A stretch of 64,000 bases of DNA from Corallococcus silvisoli (GCF_009909145.1 NZ_JAAAPJ010000011.1:62001-126000), one strand, 5' to 3'. Counted from the first letter of the stretch, positions 1 through 9,466 are shown. Notes: generated by a model from the sequence alone, not told the origin. Made by a program: numbers and translations.

Positions 1-672
<672 letters not shown>

Positions 673-710
673 CGCGGCTCGCTTTTTCCGCTGAGCGGAT
701 TGGATCTCCG

Positions 711-748
711 AAGGCCCCCGTTCCCGCGCGTCGTGGACCGGGGGCCTT
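711..748 (+). terminator. Stem-loop terminator after rpoD
   Basis: Arms 711-720 (AAGGCCCCCG) and 739-748 (CGGGGGCCTT) form a perfect 10-bp stem with an 18-nt loop, 38 bases past the sigma-factor stop. A short pyrimidine run follows (CCTCGTTTCCC) rather than a clean T-tract, so efficiency is uncertain. Confidence 0.65.
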
Positions 749-771
749 CCTCGTTTCCCACCCGAGTCCCC

Positions 772-1098
772 ATGCCTCCGAAGAAGCCCGAAGCCCCCCT
801 GCCCTTCTCCGAGAGCGTGATGCGCCAGGTGCGCTCCATTCCCCGGGGGGAGGTGCGCTCCTACGCGCAGGTGGCCGTCTACGCGGGCCGACCCGGCGCG
901 GCCCGAGGCGTGGGGCGGGAGCTGAAGCACCTGCCAGGACAGGCCACGCAGGTGCCCTGGTGGCGCGTCATCCGCTCCGACGGGACGCTGGCGCCCCCGG
1001 TGGCCCATGAGCAGGCGCGCAGGCTGCGCGCGGAGGGCGTCACCGTGAAGGAAAGCGGGCAGGTGTTCCGGGTGGTGAAGAAAGACAGCAAGGACTGA
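772..1098 (+). CDS. Alkyltransferase-like (ATL) protein of the MGMT family
   Basis: This 108-residue protein matches the small DNA-binding domain of O6-alkylguanine-DNA alkyltransferases, with GEVRSYAQVA (helix-turn-helix start), the arginine-finger region and VPWWRVIRSDG. In true alkyltransferases the active site reads PCHRV. Here both the acceptor Cys and the following His are Trp, so it cannot accept an alkyl group and should act as an ATL, flagging alkylated guanines for nucleotide excision repair. The ATG at 772 was chosen because the upstream in-frame extension to 700 lies across the rpoD terminator. The family call is strong; the repair role comes from known ATLs. Confidence 0.85.
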   Translation: MPPKKPEAPLPFSESVMRQVRSIPRGEVRSYAQVAVYAGRPGAARGVGRELKHLPGQATQVPWWRVIRSDGTLAPPVAHEQARRLRAEGVTVKESGQVFRVVKKDSKD

Positions 1099-1152
1099 CG
1101 CGCGGCGGCGCTTGCAAGGCCAGCGCGCGCGGGGAGATAGTCCCGGGCCTGA

Positions 1153-1225
1153 GGGCCCTTAGCTCAGCGGTTAGAGCTGTCGGCTCATAACCGATTGGTC
1201 CCTGGTTCGAATCCAGGAGGGCCCA
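1153..1225 (+). tRNA. tRNA with CAU anticodon, most likely tRNA-Ile2 (lysidine-modified)
   Basis: The 73-nt cloverleaf has a perfect 7-bp acceptor stem (GGGCCCT / AGGGCCC), D-arm AGCTCAGCGGTTAGAGC, anticodon loop CTCATAA and T-arm CTGGTTCGAATCCAG. The 3' CCA is not encoded. The CAU anticodon is shared by Met and Ile2 tRNAs. The acceptor/D-arm opening and the TTGGTC variable region resemble the bacterial Ile2 type read through TilS-made lysidine more than elongator Met. Presence of the tRNA is certain; the amino-acid assignment is an inference. Confidence 0.93.
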
Positions 1226-1260
1226 CTCCCCTCACCTCCTCGGGAATCTCCCTGGCCGCC

Positions 1261-2148
1261 CTATGTCGCCGCGTAGGCGCGGGCCAGCTCGTCGGCGAAG
1301 TCCTCGAAGCGGGTGGGTGTCGTGTTCGCGGGCGTGCGGCCTTCCAGGGAGCGGACACGGCCGGCGTTGATGGCCTGGCCCAGCTCCACGTAGAGCCGCG
1401 CCAGGTCCTCGGAGAAGCCGCCGACGACGAGCGCTCCCGCGATGTCCTCTGGAGGGAGCTGCACGTACGGCAGCGCCGGCTGCCCGATGCGCGCTCCGAG
1501 GATGCGGGTGGCCTCCGCGTAGCTGAGGTCGCGAGGGCCCAGCAGCTCACGCACCACGAACCCCGTCCAGTCCAGGGCTCGCAGCGCCGCCACGGTCGCG
1601 TCGGCGATGTCGCGCGTTCCAATCATTGGAATGGCGCGCTCGGGCTCGACGACGTCCGCGTTGAGCCCCTGGTGCCGGATGACCGGCAGCACTTCGAAGA
1701 AGTTCTCGAAGAACGAGCCCGCTCGCAGCACCAGCACGTTCACCCCCGCGAGCGCGCGCAGGCGCTTCTCCTGCGCATGCAGGCTGTCAATGGGGCCCGT
1801 GCCCACGCCCTGATCCGCGCCCACGCTGCTCAGCGCGACCACGTGACGGAGGCCCGCCTCCCGGATGGCGGCGACGACGGCCTCGCCCATCCGGTCCTGC
1901 TGCGCGCGGTAGTCCGGCACCCGCACGTCATAGGGCAGCAGCGTGTAGGCCGCGTCCGCGCCCCGGAAGGCTTCCGTCAGGAAGCCCGCGTCACCGGGGT
2001 CCCCGACCCGGACCTCCGCTCCGGCGCGGGCCAGCGCCGCCAACGACTGCTCCGAACGGCCGATGGCGCGCACCGCCTGCCCCGCGCGCAACAAGGACTC
2101 CACCACCCGCTTCCCAGTACGCCCCGTCGCTCCCATCACGGCAATCAT
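1261..2148 (-). CDS. NmrA-like NAD(P)-binding reductase (atypical SDR)
   Basis: The product is about 295 residues and begins MIAVMGATGRTG, the Rossmann GxxGxxG signature of NmrA/azoreductase-like atypical short-chain dehydrogenases. The order fits the family: nucleotide-binding fold with DPGDAGFLTEAFRGADAAY, a central LSSVGA strand, then a mixed C-terminal half. There is no canonical YxxxK pair, which is usual for NmrA-like proteins that sense or reduce with NAD(P)H. The ATG at 2148 was preferred to in-frame starts at 2172 and 2208 because the fold begins there. It is divergent from an AraC regulator 138 bases away, which probably controls it. The substrate is unknown. Confidence 0.82.
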   Translation of the reverse strand: MIAVMGATGRTGKRVVESLLRAGQAVRAIGRSEQSLAALARAGAEVRVGDPGDAGFLTEAFRGADAAYTLLPYDVRVPDYRAQQDRMGEAVVAAIREAGLRHVVALSSVGADQGVGTGPIDSLHAQEKRLRALAGVNVLVLRAGSFFENFFEVLPVIRHQGLNADVVEPERAIPMIGTRDIADATVAALRALDWTGFVVRELLGPRDLSYAEATRILGARIGQPALPYVQLPPEDIAGALVVGGFSEDLARLYVELGQAINAGRVRSLEGRTPANTTPTRFEDFADELARAYAAT

Positions 2149-2286
2149 CCGCAGCCTCCTCGTGTCTTGCATGCCGTCCAATATCGGCGCGACGCGGCGG
2201 CCTCTCAATGACAGCAGGTCCAGGATTCATGCCCGAACGTCCAGCTCGCTGGACGCCGCGCGCCCCGGCCCCGCAGAGTTCCAGGC

Positions 2287-3264
2287 ATGGATGAACGGGA
2301 CGTCTGGCGCTCGGTGGATCCGCTCGGAGAGGCGCTGCACCTGCTGCGCATGAGCGGGGCGTTCTATTGCAGCTCTGAGTTCTCCGCCCCCTGGGGCCTC
2401 GCGCTGCCGGCGATGCCACAGTGCCTGATGTTCCACGTCGTCACGGCGGGTCAGGCCTGGCTGGAGGTCGAGGGGCGTGACAGCGTCCTGCTCCAACCCG
2501 GAGACCTCGCGCTCGTGCCGCAGGGCACCGGACACCGCCTGGTGAGCGATCCCGGCACCACCGCCGCCCCGCTGTTCGAGCTACCGCGCGAGGCCGTCAG
2601 CGAGCGCTATGAAATCCTGCGGCATGGCGGCACGGGCGCGGTGACGAAGATGGTCTGTGGCGCGGTCCGCTTCGACCATCCGACCGCGCGCCACTTCGTC
2701 AGCCTGCTGCCGCGCATCATCCGCGTCGCTGCGTCCCAAGCGCCGAACCCGGAGTGGCTGCACAGCACGCTGCGCTTCATGGCGGCGGAGGCCGAGGCCC
2801 TCCGGCCCGGCGGTGAGACGGTCGTCACCCGGCTGGCCGACATCCTGGTCATCCAGGCGATCCGCGCCTGGCTGGAGCACGACCCGGAGGCGCGCACCGG
2901 CTGGCTCGGCGCGCTCCAGGACCGGCAGGTGGGCCGCGCCATCGTGCTCATCCACCGCGACCCCGCGCGCGCCTGGACGCTCGGCACGCTGGCGAAGGAG
3001 GCCGCCATGTCACGCTCCGCCTTCGCCGCGCGCTTCACCCAGCGCGTCGGCATGCCCGCGATGCAGTACCTGGTGCACTGGCGCATGCAGGTCGCCGCGT
3101 CGCTGCTCCGCGAAGAGGATGCGGGACTGGCGGACGTGGCGAGCCGCCTCGGCTACCAGTCCGAGGCCGCGTTCAGCCGCGCGTTCAAGCGCTGCATCGG
3201 CGTCGCACCCGGGACCTTCCGCCGCGACGTGGCCCCCCTGCCCGCCCCGGACTCCCGTCATTGA
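2287..3264 (+). CDS. AraC-family transcriptional regulator with N-terminal cupin_6 domain
   Basis: This 325-residue regulator has an N-terminal cupin-like sensor (about residues 10-190, with PGDLALVPQGTGH) and a C-terminal pair of AraC helix-turn-helices (about 215-310). The HTH signatures are TLAKEAAMSRSAFAARF and VASRLGYQSEAAFSRAFKR. This AraC/cupin_6 architecture commonly controls an adjacent oxidoreductase. The divergent NmrA-like gene, sharing a 138-bp promoter region, is the likely target. A second regulator of the same build lies at 17973-18956. The inducer cannot be read from sequence. Confidence 0.9.
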   Translation: MDERDVWRSVDPLGEALHLLRMSGAFYCSSEFSAPWGLALPAMPQCLMFHVVTAGQAWLEVEGRDSVLLQPGDLALVPQGTGHRLVSDPGTTAAPLFELPREAVSERYEILRHGGTGAVTKMVCGAVRFDHPTARHFVSLLPRIIRVAASQAPNPEWLHSTLRFMAAEAEALRPGGETVVTRLADILVIQAIRAWLEHDPEARTGWLGALQDRQVGRAIVLIHRDPARAWTLGTLAKEAAMSRSAFAARFTQRVGMPAMQYLVHWRMQVAASLLREEDAGLADVASRLGYQSEAAFSRAFKRCIGVAPGTFRRDVAPLPAPDSRH

Positions 3265-3496
3265 GCGCCCCCCGTGACCTGGAGGTGCTCCATCGCTGAA
3301 CGTCCGCGGCATGTTGGTGGGTTGGGCGAAGGTATGGATCAAGCGCCATGCCGGGTTGACCCTGTCAGCGGGGGTGAGGACCTCGATACGCGTTGGAGCC
3401 GACATCCCGATGGAAGCGGTGACCTGGATCGTGACGACCCCCTCGGGGCCCTATCAGCACCAACCGGCGGAGCGGCGGCGCATAGGATGTGACGAC

Positions 3497-4711
3497 ATGG
3501 ACTTCCAGGCGCGACTCGAGGCGCTCACGCACGAACTCCGGCCCTGGTCCCCGCTCTGGTCCCGCTCCATCCTCCAGGGCTGGCCCGAGTCCGGCGCCGC
3601 CTATCCCGAGGACTGGCTGGCCCATGCCCGGTCGCTCGATGAAGCGGGCGAGCGGCAACTGGACCAGGGCGTGCTCGTGGGCGTCCCGCCGCCGTCCCTG
3701 TCCGCGCTCCTGGGCGCGCTTCAAGAACTGACAGCGCTGCCCTGGCACGAGGGCATTCACGCGCTGACGGTCGCGGAGACGCAGGGACTCAGCGTCAAGA
3801 AGACCCACGAGCTGGAGCGGGTGCTCGCCCTGCTCGCGCCGAGAGCCCGCTTCATCCACCAGGCGGTCGATATCGGCGGCGGCATGGGACATCTCGCCCG
3901 CCTCTGTACGCGGACGTTCGGGTGGACCTTCCACAGCATCGACCGGGACGCCGCGCTGCAGGACAAGGGCCGGCGGTGGCTGACGAGAAACCCGCCCCCA
4001 GTCAGGGACACCCTGTGTTTCATCCAGGCCTCCGTCGAGGACGGGCTCCAACCGCGGATCGATCCGCTCTTCTCCGGCCAGGACCGGGCTTCCATCGGCC
4101 TGCATACCTGTGGACCGCTCGCCCTCACGCAGATCCGCAAGAGCCAGGACGCGGGCTTCGTCCTGAACATCGGCTGCTGCTACGACAAGCTGGAGGCCCC
4201 TCGGGACTACCCCGTCTCCCGCTTCGGGGGCGTGCATCCGCTGCCCTTCACCTCGCATGCCCTGGCGCTGACGACTCGGGGACGGCATCACAAGACCGAG
4301 GAGGAGTTCGCGCGGATGAAGCGGGTGTACGCATGGCGCTTCGCGTTCGATCTCCTATCGAGGCGGCGCTTTCCCGAGCGCGGCTTCGTGAGAGCAGGAG
4401 ACGCCCCCCGGGCGCTCTATGCCGGCCCTTTCTCCGTCTACGCGCTCGACCGCATGGAACGCCTCGGCCTTGATTCCGGCATGACGGCCGCCGAGCTGGA
4501 TGCCTTCGAGGTGTCCGTTCGCGCCGAGACGCGGGAACTCTTGCTCTGCCATCTGCTGAGGGACCGCTTCGCGAGGGCGTTGGAGGTCGTGCTCCTCCTT
4601 GATCGCGCGCTCCTCCTGGAGGAGCTGGGCTTCCAGGTCGAGCTCCTCCAGCTCTTCGATCCGCGCCTGTCTCCGCGAAACCTCGCGCTCATCGCGTCGC
4701 GGAGCGCTTGA
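3497..4711 (+). CDS. METTL25/RRNAD1-like SAM-dependent methyltransferase
   Basis: This protein of about 404 residues shows a SAM-binding motif I (AVDIGGGMGHLARL), an acidic motif II (SIDRD), then GLHTCGPLALTQI and NIGCCYDKL. The last two, with the paired cysteines, are hallmarks of the METTL25/RRNAD1 (Methyltransf_32) family known mainly from eukaryotes. The N-terminal 120 residues are helical and probably substrate-specific. ATG 3497 was chosen because the in-frame extension to 3311 has no domain match. The target (rRNA, protein or small molecule) is unknown. It stands alone, followed by a decayed gene. Confidence 0.78.
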   Translation: MDFQARLEALTHELRPWSPLWSRSILQGWPESGAAYPEDWLAHARSLDEAGERQLDQGVLVGVPPPSLSALLGALQELTALPWHEGIHALTVAETQGLSVKKTHELERVLALLAPRARFIHQAVDIGGGMGHLARLCTRTFGWTFHSIDRDAALQDKGRRWLTRNPPPVRDTLCFIQASVEDGLQPRIDPLFSGQDRASIGLHTCGPLALTQIRKSQDAGFVLNIGCCYDKLEAPRDYPVSRFGGVHPLPFTSHALALTTRGRHHKTEEEFARMKRVYAWRFAFDLLSRRRFPERGFVRAGDAPRALYAGPFSVYALDRMERLGLDSGMTAAELDAFEVSVRAETRELLLCHLLRDRFARALEVVLLLDRALLLEELGFQVELLQLFDPRLSPRNLALIASRSA

Positions 4712-4794
4712 GCAGTCTGACCCCAAGCTCCCACTCCCGCTGTCGTTGCAACGGCGCACGGAGCACGGGCCAGGCGCGTGTCCGCCGAACATGA

Positions 4795-5263
4795 GTAGAC
4801 AGCGGGCATGTCGCCCCTGCGCTCATCCGCGGCACGGCAGACGATGTCCGGGTGCCCTTGCGCGACGTCCTCTCCACCGAGGCGATGTCTGTGGTCCTGC
4901 ACCGGCAGCTCTCACCGTTCGTCTCCGCGCGGGTCGGCCGACAGGTGAAGCCCTCCTATTGCCACGTCGCGGAGCGCATGCCGGGCGAGGTGCTGCGCCG
5001 GCACGTGGACCGGCCGCAGTGCGCGTTCACCCTCTCGCTCCTGGTGGACTTTCCACCATGCCCGGCGGGAAAGTGCGCCTGACTGCGCTGGCGCTCTCCC
5101 ACGGGGAAGGATCGCCTGGGGGTGCGTCTTTGGGATTGGGGATGCGTTTCTCTACGAGGGGCGGGAGATCGCGCACTGGCGCAACACCCTGGCGCCAGAC
5201 AAGCCGTGCATCTCCCACTTCTTCCACTTCGTCTCCGAGTCGTTCGATGGAGCCCTGACATGA
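4795..5263 (+). pseudogene. Remnant of a 2OG-Fe(II) oxygenase (prolyl-4-hydroxylase-like)
   Basis: Two reading frames carry consecutive pieces of one oxygenase. Frame 1 (open from 4795, stop TGA 5080-5082) contains KPSYCHVAERMPGEVL then RRHVDRPQCAFTLSLLVDF, with the HxD iron ligands. Frame 2, up to the TGA at 5261-5263, reads GIGDAFLYEGREIAHWRNTL and then DKPCISHFFHFVSESF, supplying the distal His and the 2OG-binding Arg. A nonsense codon at 5080 and a frameshift near 5128-5132 separate them, so no complete enzyme can be made. Its final stop overlaps the ATG of the next gene (ATGA), which suggests the two were once translationally coupled. Frame-level assembly error is an alternative. Confidence 0.7.
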
Positions 5264-7362
5264 ACGAACTCTGTAAGCGTCTGCCGATCTTGGCGTTGCT
5301 GTTCGCCGCCTGTGCGACCCACCCCGCCCAGCGTGAGTCCGACGCACTCCGGCCATCCTCGCTCGAGCAGGAGCTCCGCTCGCGCGTGTACCTGGCGAAG
5401 GGGGATGCCGCCATCGAGTCGCGACAGTGGGGGCTGGCCGCGGGCTACTTCGCAGTGGCGCGCGCGTCGCAGGACTCCGCCGTTGCACGCTGGGGACAGG
5501 GCTGGGCGACGGACCGCGCCTCCCGCCAGCGATGGACGAAGAAGTTCGAGGGTTCCGTGCTCGCGGTGGCCTTCTCGCCAGACGGAAAGCTCCTGGCCTC
5601 CGCCGGCTTCGACTCCGTCGTCCGCATCTGGAACGTGGGCAACGGCGAACCGGTGGCGGCGTTCAAGGAGCATCCGGCGGAGGTGCACGCCGTCGCGTTC
5701 TCCCCGGACGGGGCGCTGCTGGCCTCCGCCGGCCGGCCGGGAGAGATCCGCGTCTGGGATGTGCGCCAGGGCCGCCGTGTGGCCGTGCTCCAGGGCCACA
5801 CGGACGTCGTGCGGGGCCTGGCGTTCTCTCCCAGTGGGAAGCAGCTCGCCTCGTGCGGCGTGGACAACACCGTGCGCGTCTGGGACGTGCAGTCCGGCAC
5901 GGAGCGGCTGCGCTTCGAGCACGACGCGTATGCGATCGCCGTGGCCTTCTCAGCGGATGGCCGGTGGCTGTTGTCGACGAGCATGGACAAGACCGCCCGC
6001 GTCTGGGACCTGGAGGCCCGCAGGGAACTCCACCGCCTCACCGGGCATGAAGAGAAGGTGGAGTCGACCGCTTTCTCCTCGGATGGGAACCTCGCGATGA
6101 CGGCGGCCGCGGACCACTCCATCCGCTTCTGGAATCCCCGCTCCGGGCAGCTCGTCGACGTCTTGAAGATTCCGGCGGACATCTCGGCCACGTCCATCGA
6201 TCCTCGGTTCCAGCTCGTGGCCCAGGCGGGTTGGGATGGGCGCGTGCAGCTCTTCGATGCACACAGCGGCGAGCTCCTGGAGCGCCTGGATGCCCACCAC
6301 GCCTTCGTGATGTGCATCGCCCTGTCGCCGGATGGGCGCACCTTCGCGTCCGGAGGGATGGATGGCTCCCTGCAGGTCTGGGCCCGGCCCTCCGCGCCCG
6401 CCGAGGTGCTGCTCCGAGGACACGAGGCCTGGGTGGAGGCGCTGGCCTTCTCCGAGGAGCAGGAGCTCGTCACCGGGGCGGAGGACGGCATGCGCCGCTG
6501 GCGCCTGGGGGACGCGAGTGCTCCCGTGGCTCGGACGGAGAGCACGGAGGCGGTCGTGTCGCTCGCGGCGAGCCCCGACCGGCGGTTCATCGCGGCAGGC
6601 ACATTGAAAGGGAAGGTGCGTCTGCTTGAAGCCGCCACGGGCCAACAGGTGCGCGAGCTGTCCGACGTGAAGGGCTCGGTGCGCGGGCTTGTCTTCAGCC
6701 CGGACGGGAAGGTCCTGGCCGCGGGTGGCGACCGGGACGTCTACCTGTGGTCGATGCCAGACGGAGTGCCGCTCGGGCAGCTGGCGGGGCACACGGGGAA
6801 GGTCTGGGCCCTGGCCATCAACGCGGAGGGGACCCGGCTGGCCTCCGGAGGCTCGGACAAGCTCGTGCGGCTCTGGGACCTGGGGCGGCGCCAGCCCCTG
6901 CGCCAACTGGACGTCGGCGACCGCGTCCGGGCGTTGGCCTTCACGCCCGGCGACAACCATCTGGTGACGGCGGGCATGAACCAACCCATCCGACTCTGGG
7001 ATGCCGAGGACGGTCGCCTGCTGAGGAGCATGGACGAGGGCTCCGTGGGCGTGCTGTCGCTGGGTGTGTCACCCGATGGCGGGTTCCTGGCCTCGGGGGG
7101 AATGGACATGCGGGTGAAGGTCTGGAGCCTGCCTGGCGGGGACCTGATTGGGCGGGTCCGGGGCCAGCAGGGTTTCCTTTCGGCGGTGGCCTTCTCACCC
7201 GACATGTCCGTCCTGGCTTCGGCGGCGTCCGACCGGACCATCCGTCTTCTCCACTTCGACAGCCTGGTGCACCCGCCGCCCTCGGGAGGAAATCTGGAGG
7301 AGACCCTGCGCGCCTATGGACTCGTCTGGGACGAGGCGCGGCTCGTCGTCCAGCACCGCTGA
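5260..7362 (+). CDS. WD40-repeat lipoprotein (beta-propeller)
   Basis: The product is about 700 residues: a lipoprotein signal (MNELCKRLPILALLFAACA, lipobox then Cys), a 100-residue helical N-terminus, then more than a dozen WD40 blades. Typical blade text is VLAVAFSPDGKLLASAGFD followed by VRIWNVGNGE, recurring about every 40 residues to the C-terminus. WD40 propellers are protein-interaction scaffolds. The signal places this one at the cell envelope, facing periplasm or surface. ATG 5260 was chosen because the open frame upstream to 5122 translates the neighbouring oxygenase remnant out of frame. There is no enzymatic domain and the partner is unknown. Confidence 0.88.
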   Translation: MNELCKRLPILALLFAACATHPAQRESDALRPSSLEQELRSRVYLAKGDAAIESRQWGLAAGYFAVARASQDSAVARWGQGWATDRASRQRWTKKFEGSVLAVAFSPDGKLLASAGFDSVVRIWNVGNGEPVAAFKEHPAEVHAVAFSPDGALLASAGRPGEIRVWDVRQGRRVAVLQGHTDVVRGLAFSPSGKQLASCGVDNTVRVWDVQSGTERLRFEHDAYAIAVAFSADGRWLLSTSMDKTARVWDLEARRELHRLTGHEEKVESTAFSSDGNLAMTAAADHSIRFWNPRSGQLVDVLKIPADISATSIDPRFQLVAQAGWDGRVQLFDAHSGELLERLDAHHAFVMCIALSPDGRTFASGGMDGSLQVWARPSAPAEVLLRGHEAWVEALAFSEEQELVTGAEDGMRRWRLGDASAPVARTESTEAVVSLAASPDRRFIAAGTLKGKVRLLEAATGQQVRELSDVKGSVRGLVFSPDGKVLAAGGDRDVYLWSMPDGVPLGQLAGHTGKVWALAINAEGTRLASGGSDKLVRLWDLGRRQPLRQLDVGDRVRALAFTPGDNHLVTAGMNQPIRLWDAEDGRLLRSMDEGSVGVLSLGVSPDGGFLASGGMDMRVKVWSLPGGDLIGRVRGQQGFLSAVAFSPDMSVLASAASDRTIRLLHFDSLVHPPPSGGNLEETLRAYGLVWDEARLVVQHR

Positions 7363-7666
7363 GGAGGAGCCACCGGAGCCAGCGGCTGGCGGCGAGCGTC
7401 ATGGAAGTTGTCGAGTGAGAGGCTCCAGCCCGTTGGGAGGGGCTCCACCGCGCCGACCCGACGTGGGGACGGAGGCTCCGGGATGGACCGGAGCTGTCGG
7501 TCTGGATGGCTTTGTCGCCCGAGAGTAGCGGCCCATATGGATTTTCCGCTATTTCCAGTTTGAGCCGATCGCGCCATCATTTCCCATGAACCCGCGTGAC
7601 GGTCATTTCCCGAGGCACGGGTCACGCTCGCGACGTCGCTCCGCTGAAGAGAGGAGATCATCCGTG
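7363..7666 (+). other. Intergenic stretch with no supported gene
   Basis: About 300 bases between the WD40 gene and the vWA gene. The only local AT-rich patch is near 7531-7560 (ATATGGATTTTCCGCTATTTC), a possible promoter region for the vWA gene. No convincing -35/-10 pair, terminator or small gene was found. A purine-rich ribosome-binding site (GAGGAG) sits at 7651-7656. Confidence 0.5.
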
Positions 7667-8290
7667 ATGACAGGCAAGGTGATGCTGCGTCTGCTCCTGG
7701 TGTTCGCAACGTTCGTCATCGCGCGCCCAGGAACCGCATCGGCGCAGAGATACGAGGATCACACCGTCCTTCTCCTGGACCGAAGCGCGTCCATGGCGCT
7801 CCCGACGACCGGCGGTCTCACGCGCTTCCAGTTGGCGGTTCGGCGGGCCCAAGACATCGTCGCGATGGGCGGCAGCACCCCGCAGCATTACGCGGTGGTG
7901 TCCTTCAATGGCACCTCATACATCGTGCACCTGGGCTTCACGACGAACACCGCACTCATCCAATTCACCCTGAACAGCCTCAAGGTGGGCATGGAGTCGG
8001 CACCGGTGGCACATGCCATCTGCGGATCGGTGGACGAGCTCCTGGCCTACCGTCCCCAGGTGCTGGCATGGAAGCGGATCGCCTTCTTCTCGGCCTCCGA
8101 CGGGGACACCGGCACTCCCCCGTCCTCACAGTGCTACGGCCCGCCGAGCACGACCCCCTCGCCGACGCCCGGCTCCTGGCAGTTCAAGGTCCGCAACAAG
8201 CTGGTGTCGGGCGATCCTGACAACGAGGGCGATCCCCGCTCCCCTCTTGTCCAGTTCTCCAATGTCTTGTTGGGCGGTCCTTTTGGATGA
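7667..8290 (+). CDS. Secreted von Willebrand factor A-domain protein (short)
   Basis: This 207-residue product has a Sec signal (MTGKVMLRLLLVFATFVIARPGTASA) followed at once by a vWA fold. The metal-ion-dependent adhesion motif DxSxS is present (LLLDRSASM), with the later VVSFNGTSYIV and RIAFFSASDGDTG strands. vWA domains bind ligands through a divalent metal. The protein stops shortly after the fold, whereas many myxobacterial secreted vWA proteins continue, so C-terminal truncation is possible. ATG 7667, preceded by GAGGAG, was preferred to the in-frame start at 7586. The function is not predictable beyond adhesion or binding. Confidence 0.75.
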   Translation: MTGKVMLRLLLVFATFVIARPGTASAQRYEDHTVLLLDRSASMALPTTGGLTRFQLAVRRAQDIVAMGGSTPQHYAVVSFNGTSYIVHLGFTTNTALIQFTLNSLKVGMESAPVAHAICGSVDELLAYRPQVLAWKRIAFFSASDGDTGTPPSSQCYGPPSTTPSPTPGSWQFKVRNKLVSGDPDNEGDPRSPLVQFSNVLLGGPFG

Positions 8291-8371
8291 GGAGGATCAC
8301 GCTCGCCGCCTTCGCGCAATACCCCTTGGGAGTGAGGGACAGGTTTTCAGTCCGCGCCTAAAGATGGGCGG

Positions 8372-9466
8372 ATGTCCAACCTCATGACTTTCGATACCCA
8401 AGAGCTCATGCTTCGGGACAGGGTGATTTCGACCCTCAATGGCTCGCTGGACCTCCCCCAGGTCCTTGAAGCCGCTCGAGCGCCCCTCCTTGAGTTCGCA
8501 CAGGCTGACTCCGTGGCTTTGTGCCTCATGCGCACCACGCCTTCACTCGACTTCCGATGGCATGTCCCGGGCCACCGACTGCGTGTCCTCGATGAGTATC
8601 TCGGCTTGGCTGGCCATGACTTCGTCCGGGCCCCCATCTTCGCCCAGCCGGGTGTGGTCCTCCGCGATCCGGAGATGCTCTCCCGCGAGGAGTATGAACA
8701 GAACCTCCTCTACCAGCGCAGCCGGGAGCTGGATCTAGGCCTGGAGCACGTCATGGCCGTCCTCCTCCCCATCCGCCCCGACTTCCTCTGTGCCGTCGCA
8801 CTCTACCGGACCCAGCGGCGCCCCTTCTCCGCGCAGTGCGCCGCCGCCCTCTCCAGCCTCAACCCGCACCTGGTGAATACGCTGCGCAACTGCAATGACG
8901 TCCAGGCGTTCACCACTGGCGGCCACCTCCTCGAAGAGCACTACCGCAACCCCGACACCGCGTTCCTCGTCGTGGAGCTTCCCCACCGGGAGGTCATGCG
9001 CTCTCGGCACGCCGCTGTCCTCCTGGAGCGGTGGTTCGCCCCCTCTGAACTCCACTCCTCCGGACTCCCCCTCCCACTCAAGGAGCAGTTGGACGCCCTG
9101 GTTCGCATGAACCCGGATTCGCGGGTCGAAAAGGACGTCTGGGTGTCCCTCCGTGACGATGGCTACCGCCGGGTTCGATTCATCGAGCTGCCCGCCTCCG
9201 AGGGCCCCCGGCGATGGGCCCTCCTGCTGAACGAGATTCCCACCTCCATCCCGCTTCCCACGGAGATGAGGCGCAAGCTCACCCGCCGCCAGATCACCGT
9301 CGCGATGTATCTGCTCCGCAACTGGCCCATTCAGCAGATCGCCGATGAACTCCGAATCTCGATCCTGACCGTAGACACCCACTGGAAAAACATCCGCGAC
9401 AGGCTGTGCATCGACAGCCGCGCGGACCTCCTCTATCAGGCCGCGCGCCTCAACAAGCCCGTCTGA
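8372..9466 (+). CDS. LuxR-type transcriptional regulator with GAF-like N-terminus
   Basis: This 364-residue protein ends in a LuxR/FixJ helix-turn-helix (about residues 300-360: LTRRQITVAMYLLRNWPIQQ, then IADELRISILTVDTHWKNIR). The first 180 residues look GAF-like (an effector-binding fold), not like the acyl-homoserine-lactone domain of LuxR/TraR. There is no receiver aspartate, so it is not a classical response regulator. It converges on the diiron/acyltransferase pair with only 56 bases between stops. It may sense a product of that pair, which is inference. Confidence 0.85.
   Translation: MSNLMTFDTQELMLRDRVISTLNGSLDLPQVLEAARAPLLEFAQADSVALCLMRTTPSLDFRWHVPGHRLRVLDEYLGLAGHDFVRAPIFAQPGVVLRDPEMLSREEYEQNLLYQRSRELDLGLEHVMAVLLPIRPDFLCAVALYRTQRRPFSAQCAAALSSLNPHLVNTLRNCNDVQAFTTGGHLLEEHYRNPDTAFLVVELPHREVMRSRHAAVLLERWFAPSELHSSGLPLPLKEQLDALVRMNPDSRVEKDVWVSLRDDGYRRVRFIELPASEGPRRWALLLNEIPTSIPLPTEMRRKLTRRQITVAMYLLRNWPIQQIADELRISILTVDTHWKNIRDRLCIDSRADLLYQAARLNKPV

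Noticed and set aside
8372..9466. Acyl-homoserine-lactone receptor (LuxR/TraR type)
   Set aside because: The N-terminal half lacks the autoinducer-binding domain signatures; only the HTH matches LuxR.
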